A stretch of 64,000 nucleotides of DNA, taken from Streptomyces malaysiensis subsp. samsunensis (lineage in GTDB: Bacteria; Actinomycetota; Actinomycetes; Streptomycetales; Streptomycetaceae). The notes below the pieces were generated by a model, which made no database searches, had not been told where the DNA came from, and was given only the letters and a program-made list of their open reading frames with translations. This document shows, one piece after another, positions 7,806 through 16,056 of the stretch. Position 1 is the first letter of the stretch. Every line of letters begins with the position of its first letter. The stretch is from contig NZ_JANIIC010000023.1 in NCBI RefSeq assembly GCF_024519315.1, forward strand, positions 1-64,000, given 5' to 3'. The position numbers were made by a program, and so were the translations under genes.

Positions 7806-8573
7806 TCACCAGCGAGCCGCGCCGAGATCGCGGGAGATCGCCCGGGCGGCGTCGCGCGTCAGCCCGACGAGTGAGGCCTGGGGCCGGCCCTTGCTGTCGC
7901 AGAGGCGGTCCATGGCGCCGGAGATACCGACGGCGCCCACCACCAGACCGCCCTGTCCGCGGATCGGCGCGGCGATGTCCGCCTCGCCCATCATCATTTC
8001 CTGGATCGCGGCCGCCCACCCGGCCTCGCGGACCTCGCCCAGCGCCCGGTTCAACTGCTGGGGGGAGACCAGGGTGTGCCGGGTGTAGCTCTCCTGTTCG
8101 GTTTCCATGAGCGGCTCCAGCGGGGTCGCCCCGTACGCCAGCAGGACCTTGCCCAGCGCGCTGGCGTGCAGGGGCAGCAGCGAGCCCACATCCAGGGTCT
8201 GGAAGGTGTCATCGGGCCGGAAGACGTGGTGGACGATGAGGACCTTGCCCTCCAGGGGCACTCCGAGGCGGACCGCCTCACCGCTGCGGGCGGCCAGGGC
8301 GTCGGCCCAGTTGATGGAGCGGGACCGCAGCTCGTTGATGTCGAGATAGCTGGTCCCCAGGTGCAGCAGCGCCGCGCCGAGCTGGTACTTCCCCGTCGCC
8401 CTGTCCTGTTCGACGAAGTCGACGCTCTGAAGAGTGCGCAGAATGCCGTGCGCGGTGCCTTTCGCGAGCCCGAGCGAGGTCGCCACCTCGCCCAGACTGA
8501 GCCGACCTGAGCCCCGGGCGAGCAGTCGCAGAATCGCCGCCGCCCGCTCGATGGACTGCACCGGGCCGGCCAT
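7806..8573 (-). CDS. IclR-family regulator, GylR-like
   Basis: 255 residues from the ATG at 8573, very close in length to GylR of S. coelicolor. The N-terminal winged helix is clear ('SIERAAAILRLLARGSG', 'SLGLAKGTAHGILRTL', 'FVEQDRATGKYQLGAALLHL'). The C-terminal IclR effector domain follows ('GKVLIVHHVFRPDDTFQTLD', 'LPLHASALGKVLLAYG', 'ADIAAPIRGQGGLVVGAVGI'). In Streptomyces, GylR represses the glycerol operon; here the next gene downstream is a glycerol kinase, so a glycerol or glycerol-3-phosphate response is the natural inference. The frame continues far upstream, but that part is antisense to the ATPase gene and was excluded. Confidence 0.92.
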   Translation of the reverse strand: MAGPVQSIERAAAILRLLARGSGRLSLGEVATSLGLAKGTAHGILRTLQSVDFVEQDRATGKYQLGAALLHLGTSYLDINELRSRSINWADALAARSGEAVRLGVPLEGKVLIVHHVFRPDDTFQTLDVGSLLPLHASALGKVLLAYGATPLEPLMETEQESYTRHTLVSPQQLNRALGEVREAGWAAAIQEMMMGEADIAAPIRGQGGLVVGAVGISGAMDRLCDSKGRPQASLVGLTRDAARAISRDLGAARW

Positions 8574-8622
8574 GACGCGATCGTAGCTCGTTGGGCAGTG
8601 GCACAGCCTGTCGGCGAAAACG

Positions 8623-8634
8623 CCAAACGTTCGG
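8623..8634. promoter_or_regulatory. Near-palindrome upstream of the GylR-like gene
   Basis: The sequence CCAAACGTTCGG is palindromic except for one base pair and sits 50 bp upstream of the GylR-like start, in the divergent region shared with the ATPase gene. It could be an IclR-type operator. This is an inference from symmetry only. Confidence 0.3.
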
Positions 8635-8771
8635 TAATGCCGACTCGGATTCGTTGACCCCGCTTGATGAGGGCCATAGCGTCCGTATCGGGACAAGAAG
8701 ACTTGTATACCGAAAGGTGCCCTGAAGGGTGCCCGGCAGAGAAGCACTATCCGGCTAGGAGAGGAGGAGAC

Positions 8772-9401
8772 GTGGCGGAACAACTGAGCATGCCGATGCC
8801 CGGCCCCACCGGGCAGGCCGCGGGGACCGTCGTCACCGGCGCCCGTCTCATCGGCTCCCAGGCGCAGGGCCCGGACGCCTTGAGCGCGTCGGCGGCGGAA
8901 CACGACGAGGTTCCGGACCGGCCGCCGCTTCCGACCGGCGACGAGATGCTGGACCGGCCGTCGTCGGCGACGCCCGACGAGATCCTGGACCGGTTCTCGG
9001 CGAGCGAGGGCGATGCCCATGTACTTCCGGTCCCGCACATCTGCGAGGCCGTCGCCACCGTGCGGCGGCGGGCGCACGCGCTGCTCACCGAATGGGAGCT
9101 GTCCACCGAACTGCTCGACGAGGCGCTGATGGTGATCTCGGAGCTGGTCACCAACGCGATCCTGCACGCGCTGCCCCCGGCCGTCCTGCGGCTGGGCTGG
9201 AGCCAGTGCGAGGGCCGCTCCAGCCTGCGCATCGAGGTGACCGACGGCGGCCCGGTCCCCGCCGACCAGCGGGCGGACGAGGACATCGAGCCCGATGAGC
9301 ACGGCCGTGGGCTCGGCATCGTCACCGCGCTGTCCGCGCGCCACGGCAGTCGCTCCTGCCATCAGGGCATCACCTGGTGGGCGGATCTGCTGGTCGCCTA
9401 A
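8772..9401 (+). CDS. RsbW/SpoIIAB-like ATP-binding protein (putative anti-sigma factor or serine kinase)
   Basis: A GTG start at 8772 follows an excellent ribosome-binding site (AGGAGAGGAGGAGAC) and gives 209 residues. The C-terminal 130 residues form a GHKL ATPase domain: N box 'ALMVISELVTNAILHA', G1 box 'VTDGGPVP', G2 box 'GRGLGIVTAL'. Streptomyces genomes carry dozens of such proteins, acting as anti-sigma factors/kinases or phosphatase partners. The first 75 residues are an extension with three spaced 'DExxDR' repeats (DEVPDR, DEMLDR, DEILDR). No partner sigma or anti-anti-sigma gene is adjacent. Its last 4 bases overlap the convergent P450 gene. Confidence 0.85.
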   Translation: MAEQLSMPMPGPTGQAAGTVVTGARLIGSQAQGPDALSASAAEHDEVPDRPPLPTGDEMLDRPSSATPDEILDRFSASEGDAHVLPVPHICEAVATVRRRAHALLTEWELSTELLDEALMVISELVTNAILHALPPAVLRLGWSQCEGRSSLRIEVTDGGPVPADQRADEDIEPDEHGRGLGIVTALSARHGSRSCHQGITWWADLLVA

Positions 9402-10654
9402 CCGGCGGCCCGGTCCCAGGTGACCGGGAGCCGGTGGACTCCGTAGACCAGCATGTCGTGGCGCAGGGGCACCTGGTCGGGCTCCACCGCGAGGCGGAGG
9501 GTGGGAAAGCGCCGCAGCAGGGCGGGGTAGCCCGTCCGCATCTCCATCCGCGCCAGATGCTGGCCCAGGCACTGGTGAATGCCGTGGCCGAAGGCCATCT
9601 GATCGGGTGTGTCGCGGGTGACGTCGAGGGTGTCGGGGTCGGGGAACCGCGAGGAGTCCCGGTTGGCCGAGGCCAGCGACCCGACCACCGTCTCCCCGGC
9701 CTGTACCCGCACCCCCGCGATCTCGAGGTCCTCCCGCGCGACCCGCACCGTCCCGAACTGGACGATGGTCAGATACCGCAGCAGTTCCTCCACCGCGAGG
9801 TCGATCACCTCGGGCCGCTCCCGCACCATGCGCGCCTGCTCGGGGTGGCGCAGCAGAGCGTAGGTGCCCAGAGCCAGCATGTTCGCCGTCGTCTCATGGC
9901 CCGCTACGAGCAGCAGCAGGCCCACACCGGTCAGCTCGTCGTCGGTCAGCCCGGCCGCCGTGGCGGTCCCGGGGCCGCCGGGCGCGCCGTGGTCGCCGTT
10001 GACCAGACGGGACAGCAGCGCCTCGTCCGGCCGGTGCCGCTTGGCGTCGATCAGCCCCCGCATGTAGTCCCACAGCGCGTCCCTGGCCGCGTAGACCTCC
10101 TGCCGGCTCTGGCCGAGCCGGAGCAGCACGGTGGCCCACCGCTGGAAGTCGGTCCGGTCCTCGTACGGGACCCCCAGCAGTTCGCAGATCACCAGCGAGG
10201 GGATCGGCTGGGCGAAGGACGTCACGAGGTCGGCCGGGGGACCGGCGCGCTCCATCGCGGCCAGGTGGTCCTCGACGATCTCCTCGATCCGGGGCTGGAG
10301 CCCGCGCATCCCCCGGGCGGTGAACCACTTGCTCAGCAGCCGCCGGTAGCGGGTGTGCTCGGGTGGGTCCATGCCGATGAACGAGCCCAGCATGCGGCGG
10401 TCGTCCGGGCGGACCGGAAACGAGTGCACCGGCGAGGAGGTCCGGCGGCGGTCCGAGCTGAACCGGTCGTCCGCCAGCAGCTGGGATACGTCCTCATGGC
10501 GGGTGAGCAGCCAGCCCACGTTGCCATCCGGAAAGGCGAGCCGGCCGGCACCGCCCTCCTCGCGCAGCTCCGTATAGGCACTGGGCGGATCGAAGGGGCA
10601 GTCACGATGTCTGGGGAGCGCGGACGGAGTCGACGCGCGTGATGTGACGGACAC
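9398..10654 (-). CDS. Cytochrome P450 (CYP105/107-like)
   Basis: A complete 418-residue class I bacterial P450. A GTG start at 10654 is preceded by AAGGGAGCG. Landmarks: 'MDPPEHTRYRRLLSKWF' (C helix), 'LLLVAGHETTANMLALG' (I helix with the A/G-x-x-T oxygen-activation motif), 'EELLRY' (ExxR in the K helix), and 'FGHGIHQCLGQHLARME' with heme-ligating Cys362. It needs ferredoxin and ferredoxin reductase; neither is adjacent. The LysR gene lies upstream on the same strand, but 223 bp separate them, so the P450 probably has its own promoter. Substrate unknown; it could be xenobiotic or secondary-metabolite oxidation. Confidence 0.95.
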   Translation of the reverse strand: MSVTSRASTPSALPRHRDCPFDPPSAYTELREEGGAGRLAFPDGNVGWLLTRHEDVSQLLADDRFSSDRRRTSSPVHSFPVRPDDRRMLGSFIGMDPPEHTRYRRLLSKWFTARGMRGLQPRIEEIVEDHLAAMERAGPPADLVTSFAQPIPSLVICELLGVPYEDRTDFQRWATVLLRLGQSRQEVYAARDALWDYMRGLIDAKRHRPDEALLSRLVNGDHGAPGGPGTATAAGLTDDELTGVGLLLLVAGHETTANMLALGTYALLRHPEQARMVRERPEVIDLAVEELLRYLTIVQFGTVRVAREDLEIAGVRVQAGETVVGSLASANRDSSRFPDPDTLDVTRDTPDQMAFGHGIHQCLGQHLARMEMRTGYPALLRRFPTLRLAVEPDQVPLRHDMLVYGVHRLPVTWDRAAG

Positions 10655-10877
10655 GGAAGCGCTCCCTTCGAAAGGCGAACCGAGTCCCTCCCCATTGAGT
10701 GTCCCTCCCTTTCGAGCGTAGCTCGGGCCGATGGACCGGGCTATGCGACGGCCTGTGCGACCGGGGCCCGCGGCAACGCGCGGTCACCGCGGGTGGGTCC
10801 CCGGGCACGACGCGTCGCGCCCGGGGAGCCGGTCATGGGGAGAACTCCCTTTCCGGAGGTCCTGGGCGTCACGGCGG

Positions 10878-11780
10878 TCAGGCTCCTCGGTCGGGGAGAA
10901 GGGCGGCCGCGTGGCGGAGCAGTGTGTGCAGGGCCGGGTTGTCGTTGTTGCCGCGCCATACGAGGTTGAGTTCCACCGGTTCCGGGGTGGTCAACTCCAC
11001 CGGTTTGAAGGCGATGTTCGGGTAGCGCGGCCGGGCGGCGGTCTCCGGCACCAGGGCCACTCCCCAGCCGCCGTTGACCAGGGCCAGGATGGTGTGGACC
11101 TGGCTCAGGTACTGGGAGAAGACCGGGGTGGCGTGTGCGGCGCGGAAGATGCTGATGAGTAACTCGTTGAAGTAGCGCGCCTCGATCGGCGAGTACATCA
11201 GCAGGTCCTGCCCGTCGAAGTCGGCCACCTGGAGCGGTTCTTCGCGCGCCGCCAGCGGGTGGCCCGTCGGCAGGGCGGCGAGCAGCCGCTCCCGGGCCGC
11301 GGGCCGGGAGCACAGATCCGGTCCGGTGACCGAGGGCCGTACCAGGCCCAGGTCCAGGCTCCGCTCGGTGACGGCCTCCAACTGGTCGCGGGTGACCATC
11401 TCGCGCAGTGTGATCTCCGCGCCCGGCATGGTCGCCCGGGCGATCTCCAGCAGTGTGCCGAGCACGGAGTGGGCGCTGGCCGCCGTGAAGCCGATGGCGA
11501 TGCTGCCCGCCTCGCCCGTGGCCACCTGCCGGGCGGCGAGGACGGCGTGCTCGGACTGGCGCAGGATACGGCGGGCCTCGGTGAGGAAGGCGCGTCCCGC
11601 GGGGGTGAGCCGCACCGAGCGGTTGGCGCGCTCCAGCAGCCGTACCCCTAACTCGGTCTCCAGCAGTTGGATCTGACGGCTCAGCGGCGGCTGGGTCATC
11701 TTCAGCCGCTCCGCGGCCCGGGTGAAATGCAGCTCCTCGGCGACCGTCACAAAGCTGGTGAGTTGCATGAGCGTGAACAA
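10878..11780 (-). CDS. LysR-family regulator of the sugar-diacid genes, with two TTA codons
   Basis: A TTG start at 11780 (protein start 'LFTLMQLTSFVTVAEELHF') has GGGAG at a good distance and matches many Streptomyces LysR proteins that begin M-F-T-L; the ATG at 11768 is the alternative. The HTH occupies residues 5-62 ('RAAERLKMTQPPLSRQIQLL') and the periplasmic-binding-like effector domain the remainder. Two leucines are encoded by the rare TTA codon: in 'ETELGVR' (near 11649) and in 'FNELLIS' (11160-11162). In Streptomyces this makes expression depend on the bldA tRNA, tying the pathway to development. It diverges from the dehydratase/permease operon at 11930, its presumed target. Confidence 0.9.
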   Translation of the reverse strand: MFTLMQLTSFVTVAEELHFTRAAERLKMTQPPLSRQIQLLETELGVRLLERANRSVRLTPAGRAFLTEARRILRQSEHAVLAARQVATGEAGSIAIGFTAASAHSVLGTLLEIARATMPGAEITLREMVTRDQLEAVTERSLDLGLVRPSVTGPDLCSRPAARERLLAALPTGHPLAAREEPLQVADFDGQDLLMYSPIEARYFNELLISIFRAAHATPVFSQYLSQVHTILALVNGGWGVALVPETAARPRYPNIAFKPVELTTPEPVELNLVWRGNNDNPALHTLLRHAAALLPDRGA

Positions 11781-11819
11781 CGATGCTCTCCCGGTATCAA
11801 CGCATGCCAATTTTAAGTT

Positions 11820-11834
11820 AGACGTAGATCGTCT
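11820..11834. promoter_or_regulatory. Candidate LysR operator between the regulator and the diacid operon
   Basis: AGACG-TAGAT-CGTCT is an exact inverted repeat with 5-bp arms and a 5-bp spacer. It lies 40 bp upstream of the LysR TTG start and 95 bp upstream of the dehydratase GTG, in an unusually AT-rich stretch (11800-11850). The position fits an autoregulatory LysR site, but symmetry is the only evidence. Confidence 0.45.
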
Positions 11835-11929
11835 GGCGACCTTAGCTTGCAAAGGAGTTCGTCGGCCGCCCCGGGGCGGTTCCGGCATCCACTCGCCCCG
11901 CACACGGGCCCCACACACAGGGACAACAC

Positions 11930-13108
11930 GTGGTGACCACATCGCATACGGCAACGCACATCGCACAGCAAGCAGGCGAGGCAACCCTGGACCGGGTCTC
12001 GTGGATCCGGGTGTCCTCGGTCGTCCTTCCCCTGGCCACTCCGATCAGCGACGCCAAGGTTCTCACCGGGCGCCAGAAGCCGATGACGGAAGTGGCGTTC
12101 CTCTTCGTCGAACTCGCCACCGAACAGGGCCACGAGGGCATCGGCTTCAGCTACTCCAAGCGCGCGGGAGGGCCCGGCCAGTTCGCCCACGCCCAGGAGA
12201 TCGCGCCCACCCTCCTCGGTGAGGACCCCAGCGACATCGGCAGGATCTGGACCAAACTGGTGTGGGCCGGCGCCTCGGTGGGCCGCAGCGGGCTGTCCAC
12301 CCAGGCGGTGGCGGCCTTCGACATCGCCCTGTGGGACCTCAAGGCCAAGCGGGCGGGACTGCCACTGGCCAAGTTGCTGGGCGCACACCGCGACACCGTC
12401 CGCTGCTACAACACCTCCGGTGGCTTTCTGCACACGCCGACCGGGCAACTCCTGGAGAACGCCACGGCCTCCCTGGCCAGTGGAATCGGCGGTATCAAGA
12501 TCAAGGTGGGCCAGCCGGACGGCAAGGAGGACCTGCGCCGGCTGACCGCCGTACGCGAGCACCTGGGCGATGATGTGCCGCTCATGGTCGACGCCAATCA
12601 GCAGTGGGACCGGCCCACCGCACAGCGCATGGGGCGCGCCTTCGAGGAGTTCGGCCTGGTCTGGATCGAGGAGCCGCTGGACGCCTATGACGCACCGGGC
12701 CACGCGGCCCTCGCCGCCTCGCTGGACACCCCCGTGGCCACGGGGGAGATGCTCGCCAGCGTCGCCGAACACTGGGAGCTGATACGCCACGACGCGGCGG
12801 ACATCATCCAGCCCGACGCACCGCGCATCGGTGGCATCACCCAGTTCCTCAAGCTGGCCACCCTCGCCGAGCAGCACCATCTCCAGCTCGCCCCGCACTT
12901 CGCGATGGAGATCCACCTCCATCTCGCGGCCGCCTATCCGGCCGAGCCGTGGGTGGAGCATTTCGACTGGCTGGAGCCGCTGTTCAATGAGCGGCTGGAG
13001 ATCCGCGACGGCCGGATGCGGGTGTCCGCACGGCCCGGCCTCGGCATCACCCTCAGCGAGCAGGCCCACGCCTGGACGCGCGCCACCGCCGAGTTCGGCA
13101 CCCGATGA
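11930..13108 (+). CDS. Enolase-superfamily acid-sugar dehydratase, talarate/galactarate dehydratase-like
   Basis: 392 residues from a GTG at 11930 (AGGGAC upstream). It belongs to the mandelate-racemase subgroup. Visible active-site elements in order: 'GGIKIKVGQPD' (KxK catalytic lysine), 'MVDANQQWD' (first metal Asp plus Asn), 'VWIEEPLD' (second metal Glu), 'VATGEMLAS' (third metal Glu) and 'QLAPHFAMEIHLHLA' (catalytic His near the end of the barrel). The capping domain is N-terminal ('GHEGIGFSYSKRAGG', 'GRSGLSTQAVAAFDIALWDL'). The pattern resembles L-talarate/galactarate dehydratase. The context of a GntP-type permease and glucarate dehydratase supports an aldarate substrate, giving a keto-deoxy-glucarate. 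Exact substrate not proven. Confidence 0.87.
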   Translation: MVTTSHTATHIAQQAGEATLDRVSWIRVSSVVLPLATPISDAKVLTGRQKPMTEVAFLFVELATEQGHEGIGFSYSKRAGGPGQFAHAQEIAPTLLGEDPSDIGRIWTKLVWAGASVGRSGLSTQAVAAFDIALWDLKAKRAGLPLAKLLGAHRDTVRCYNTSGGFLHTPTGQLLENATASLASGIGGIKIKVGQPDGKEDLRRLTAVREHLGDDVPLMVDANQQWDRPTAQRMGRAFEEFGLVWIEEPLDAYDAPGHAALAASLDTPVATGEMLASVAEHWELIRHDAADIIQPDAPRIGGITQFLKLATLAEQHHLQLAPHFAMEIHLHLAAAYPAEPWVEHFDWLEPLFNERLEIRDGRMRVSARPGLGITLSEQAHAWTRATAEFGTR

Positions 13109-13290
13109 GTCCGGCTCGCCGCGAAGCCGGTCGCGGATCCATGGCCACACCCATTGACCGGTGGTGGTCACCCCTCTAGCCTCCATCTGCATATATGGAC
13201 GGAGTGCATGTACGTGGACTCCTTGGCCCGTCTGGCGAACCGTTGGCGCCTCCCGCCCAACCGCTCGCAGTTCAAAGGGGAACTGAAGAC

Positions 13291-14628
13291 ATGCCACTAG
13301 TCGTCGTCGGAATCAGCGTGGGGATCCTGCTGTTCCTCATGACCAGGCTGAAGCTCAACGGCTTCATCGCCCTGCTCCTCGTGGCCGTCGGGGTCGCGCT
13401 GGTGCAGGGGGTCGAGATGGAGAAGATCCCCGAGGTCCTCGGGGAGGGCGTCGGGGGTCAGATCGGCGACACCATGCTCGTCGTCGGTCTCGGCGCCATG
13501 GTCGGCCGGGTCATGGGCGACTGCGGCGCGGCCCAGCGCATAGCCACCACCCTCATCGACACCTTCGGACTGCGCTGGGTCCAGGTGGCGATGGTGGTCA
13601 CCGCCATGCTCATCGGCGTGACCATGTTCTACGAGGTGGCCTTCGTCATCATCGTGCCGGTGGCGTTCACCATCGTCCGGGTCACCCGGAAGAACCTGCT
13701 GTGGGTCGGGCTTCCGATGTCCATCGCCCTGTCGACCATGCACAGCTTTCTGCCGCCCCACCCCGGGCCCACCGCGGTGGCCTCGACCTTCCACGCCTCC
13801 GTCGGACTGACCCTGTTCTACGGGCTGTTCATCGCCGTCCCGGCCGGTGCGCTGATCGCCCTGGTGTGGCCGCGCCTTCCGTTCGTCCGCCGGATGGACC
13901 CTGCGATCCCCAAGGGCCTGGTCAGCGAGCGCACCTTCACCGATGAGGAGATGCCGGGCCTCGGCTGGTCGCTTTCGGTGGCGCTGGTCCCGGTGGTGCT
14001 GATCGCGGGCGCCGCGGTGACCGATATGGCCGTGTCCGGCGACGGCCCGGTCCTGCACTTCATCACCTTCGTCGGATCCGCGCCGATCGCCCTGCTGCTG
14101 ACCCTGCTGCTGGCGGTGTGGGCGTTCGGCCCGCGGATCGGCCGGAGCCTCGCCGAGGTCAGCGCCTCCTGCAACTCGGCGGCCCAGGCGATGGCGATGA
14201 TCCTGCTGGTCATCGGGGCCGGTGGCGCGTTCAAGGAGGTCCTGGTCGAGGGCGGGATATCCGACTACATCAAGGACCTCACCGACAGCTGGTCCATCTC
14301 GCCGATCATCCTCGCCTGGCTCATCGCCGTCGTCCTGCGGGTGGCGCTCGGATCGGCGACGGTCGCGGTGGTCACCGCCGCCGGTGTGGTGCAGCCGCTC
14401 CTGGAGAACAGCGGAGTCCACCCCGAGCTGATGGTCCTCGCCGTCTCCTGTGGTTCGATCGCCTTCAGCCATGTGAACGACCCCGGCTTCTGGATGTTCA
14501 AGGAGTACTTCAACCTCTCCGTCATCGACGCCATCAAGGCGCGCACCACCTACACCACCGTGCTCGCGGTCCTCGGCCTCGGCGGTGTCCTGGCCGTCGA
14601 ATGGACCCTCGAAGCACTGCATGTCTGA
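13291..14628 (+). CDS. GntP-family permease (gluconate/aldarate:H+ symporter)
   Basis: 445 residues from the ATG at 13291, with AAGGGGAACTG upstream. The protein is almost wholly hydrophobic with about 12-14 membrane segments. GntP family features: 'LKLNGFIALLLVAVGVALVQ', 'GVGGQIGDTMLVVGLGAMVG', 'PPHPGPTAVAS' (the conserved 'PPHPGP' loop), and 'CGSIAFSHVNDPGFWMFKEY' near the C-terminus, where SHVNDxGFW is diagnostic. It probably imports glucarate, galactarate or gluconate. It lies between two aldarate dehydratases in one transcription unit (gaps of 182 and 25 bp). Confidence 0.93.
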   Translation: MPLVVVGISVGILLFLMTRLKLNGFIALLLVAVGVALVQGVEMEKIPEVLGEGVGGQIGDTMLVVGLGAMVGRVMGDCGAAQRIATTLIDTFGLRWVQVAMVVTAMLIGVTMFYEVAFVIIVPVAFTIVRVTRKNLLWVGLPMSIALSTMHSFLPPHPGPTAVASTFHASVGLTLFYGLFIAVPAGALIALVWPRLPFVRRMDPAIPKGLVSERTFTDEEMPGLGWSLSVALVPVVLIAGAAVTDMAVSGDGPVLHFITFVGSAPIALLLTLLLAVWAFGPRIGRSLAEVSASCNSAAQAMAMILLVIGAGGAFKEVLVEGGISDYIKDLTDSWSISPIILAWLIAVVLRVALGSATVAVVTAAGVVQPLLENSGVHPELMVLAVSCGSIAFSHVNDPGFWMFKEYFNLSVIDAIKARTTYTTVLAVLGLGGVLAVEWTLEALHV

Positions 14629-14653
14629 CCGCCTCCGACCCAAGGACGCCACG

Positions 14654-15982
14654 ATGAGCCAGCCGACCGTCACCTCCTTCTCCGTCTATCCGGTCGCCGG
14701 ACGGGACAGCATGGAGCTGAACCTCTCCGGCGCCCACGGCCCGTACTTCACCCGCAACGTGGTCGTCCTCGAGGACTCCGAAGGCCGTACGGGACTGGGG
14801 GAGGTCCCCGGAGGGGAGAAGATCACCCAGACGCTGCGCGACGCCGGATCCCTCGTCGTCGGGGCGCGGGTGGGCGACTACAAGCGGGTGCTGAGCGAGA
14901 TCGGACAGCGGTTCGGCGACCGCGACGCCGGCGGCCGCGGCGCCCAGACCTTCGATCTGCGCACCACCGTGCACGCCGTCACCGCCGTCGAGTCGGCCCT
15001 GCTGGACCTGCTGGGGCAACATCTCGAGGTGCCGGTCGCGGCGCTTCTGGGCGACGGACAGCAGCGCGACTCGGTACGGGTCCTGGGCTATCTCTTCTAC
15101 GTCGGCGATCCCGACCGGACCGACCTGGAGTACGTCCGCGAACCCGACGCCGACGCCGAGTGGTACCGCGTCCGCCACGAGGAGGCGCTCACCCCCGAGG
15201 CGATAGTCCGCCAGGCCGAGGCCACCTACGACCTCTACGGCTTCCGGGACTTCAAGCTCAAGGGCGGGGTGCTGGAGGGGAACGAGGAGGTCAAGGCGGT
15301 ACGGGCGCTCAAGGAGCGCTTCCCCGGGGCCCGTATCACCCTCGACCCCAACGGCGCCTGGTCGCTGCGCGAGGCGATCGAGCTGTGCCGCCCGCTGCTC
15401 GGCACGCTCGCCTACGCCGAGGACCCGTGCGGGGCGGAGGACGGCTACTCGGGGCGGGAGATCCTGGCGGAGTTCCGGCGCGCCACCGGACTGCCCACGG
15501 CCACCAACATGATCGCCACGGACTGGCGGCAGATGACCCACGCGCTGGCGCTGCAATCGGTCTCCATCCCGCTGGCCGACCCCCACTTCTGGACCATGCA
15601 GGGGTCGGTACGGGTGGCCCAGCTGTGCCATGAGATGGGCCTGACCTGGGGATGCCACTCCAATAACCACTTCGACATCTCCCTGGCGATGGTGGCCCAC
15701 TGCGGAGCCGCCGCCCCGGGCGAGTACAACGCCCTGGACACCCACTGGATCTGGCAGGAGGGGCTGGAGCGGCTCACCGTCGATCCGCCGCGGATCACCG
15801 GTGGCGAGATCGCCATCCCGGACACCCCCGGCCTGGGAATCCGGCTCGACCGGGACCGGCTCCTCACCGCCCACGCCCTCTACCAGGAGAAGGCGCTGGG
15901 GGCGCGGGACGACGCGGTGGGCATGCGCTATCTCATTCCGGGCTGGACCTTCGACAACAAGCGTCCCTGCCTGGTGCGTTAG
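14654..15982 (+). CDS. gudD: D-glucarate dehydratase
   Basis: Dehydrates D-glucarate or L-idarate to 5-keto-4-deoxyglucarate. The ATG at 14654 has AAGGAC 8 nt upstream and gives 442 residues, close to the 446 of E. coli GudD; an earlier ATG overlapping the permease stop lacks a ribosome site. Motifs: 'FDLRTTVHAVTAVESALLDL', 'FRDFKLKGGVLEG' (KxK), 'ITLDPNGAWSL' (metal Asp and Asn), 'YAEDPCGAEDGYSG' (metal Glu), 'PTATNMIATDW' (metal Asn) and 'WGCHSNNHFDISLAM' (catalytic His in the HSNNHFD signature). It completes the diacid module; the downstream aldolase/dehydrogenase steps are not in the window. Confidence 0.95.
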   Translation: MSQPTVTSFSVYPVAGRDSMELNLSGAHGPYFTRNVVVLEDSEGRTGLGEVPGGEKITQTLRDAGSLVVGARVGDYKRVLSEIGQRFGDRDAGGRGAQTFDLRTTVHAVTAVESALLDLLGQHLEVPVAALLGDGQQRDSVRVLGYLFYVGDPDRTDLEYVREPDADAEWYRVRHEEALTPEAIVRQAEATYDLYGFRDFKLKGGVLEGNEEVKAVRALKERFPGARITLDPNGAWSLREAIELCRPLLGTLAYAEDPCGAEDGYSGREILAEFRRATGLPTATNMIATDWRQMTHALALQSVSIPLADPHFWTMQGSVRVAQLCHEMGLTWGCHSNNHFDISLAMVAHCGAAAPGEYNALDTHWIWQEGLERLTVDPPRITGGEIAIPDTPGLGIRLDRDRLLTAHALYQEKALGARDDAVGMRYLIPGWTFDNKRPCLVR

Positions 15983-16056
15983 GGCCGTTGGAGACCGAAT
16001 CGCTCCAGTCCGCACCTTGGCGTGTCCGGGACGCGGTGCGCTGCCCTGACGACGCG

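Noticed and set aside
8574..9572. N-terminal extension of the GylR-like regulator
   Set aside because: The open frame is antisense to the RsbW-like ATPase; the family length matches a start at 8573.
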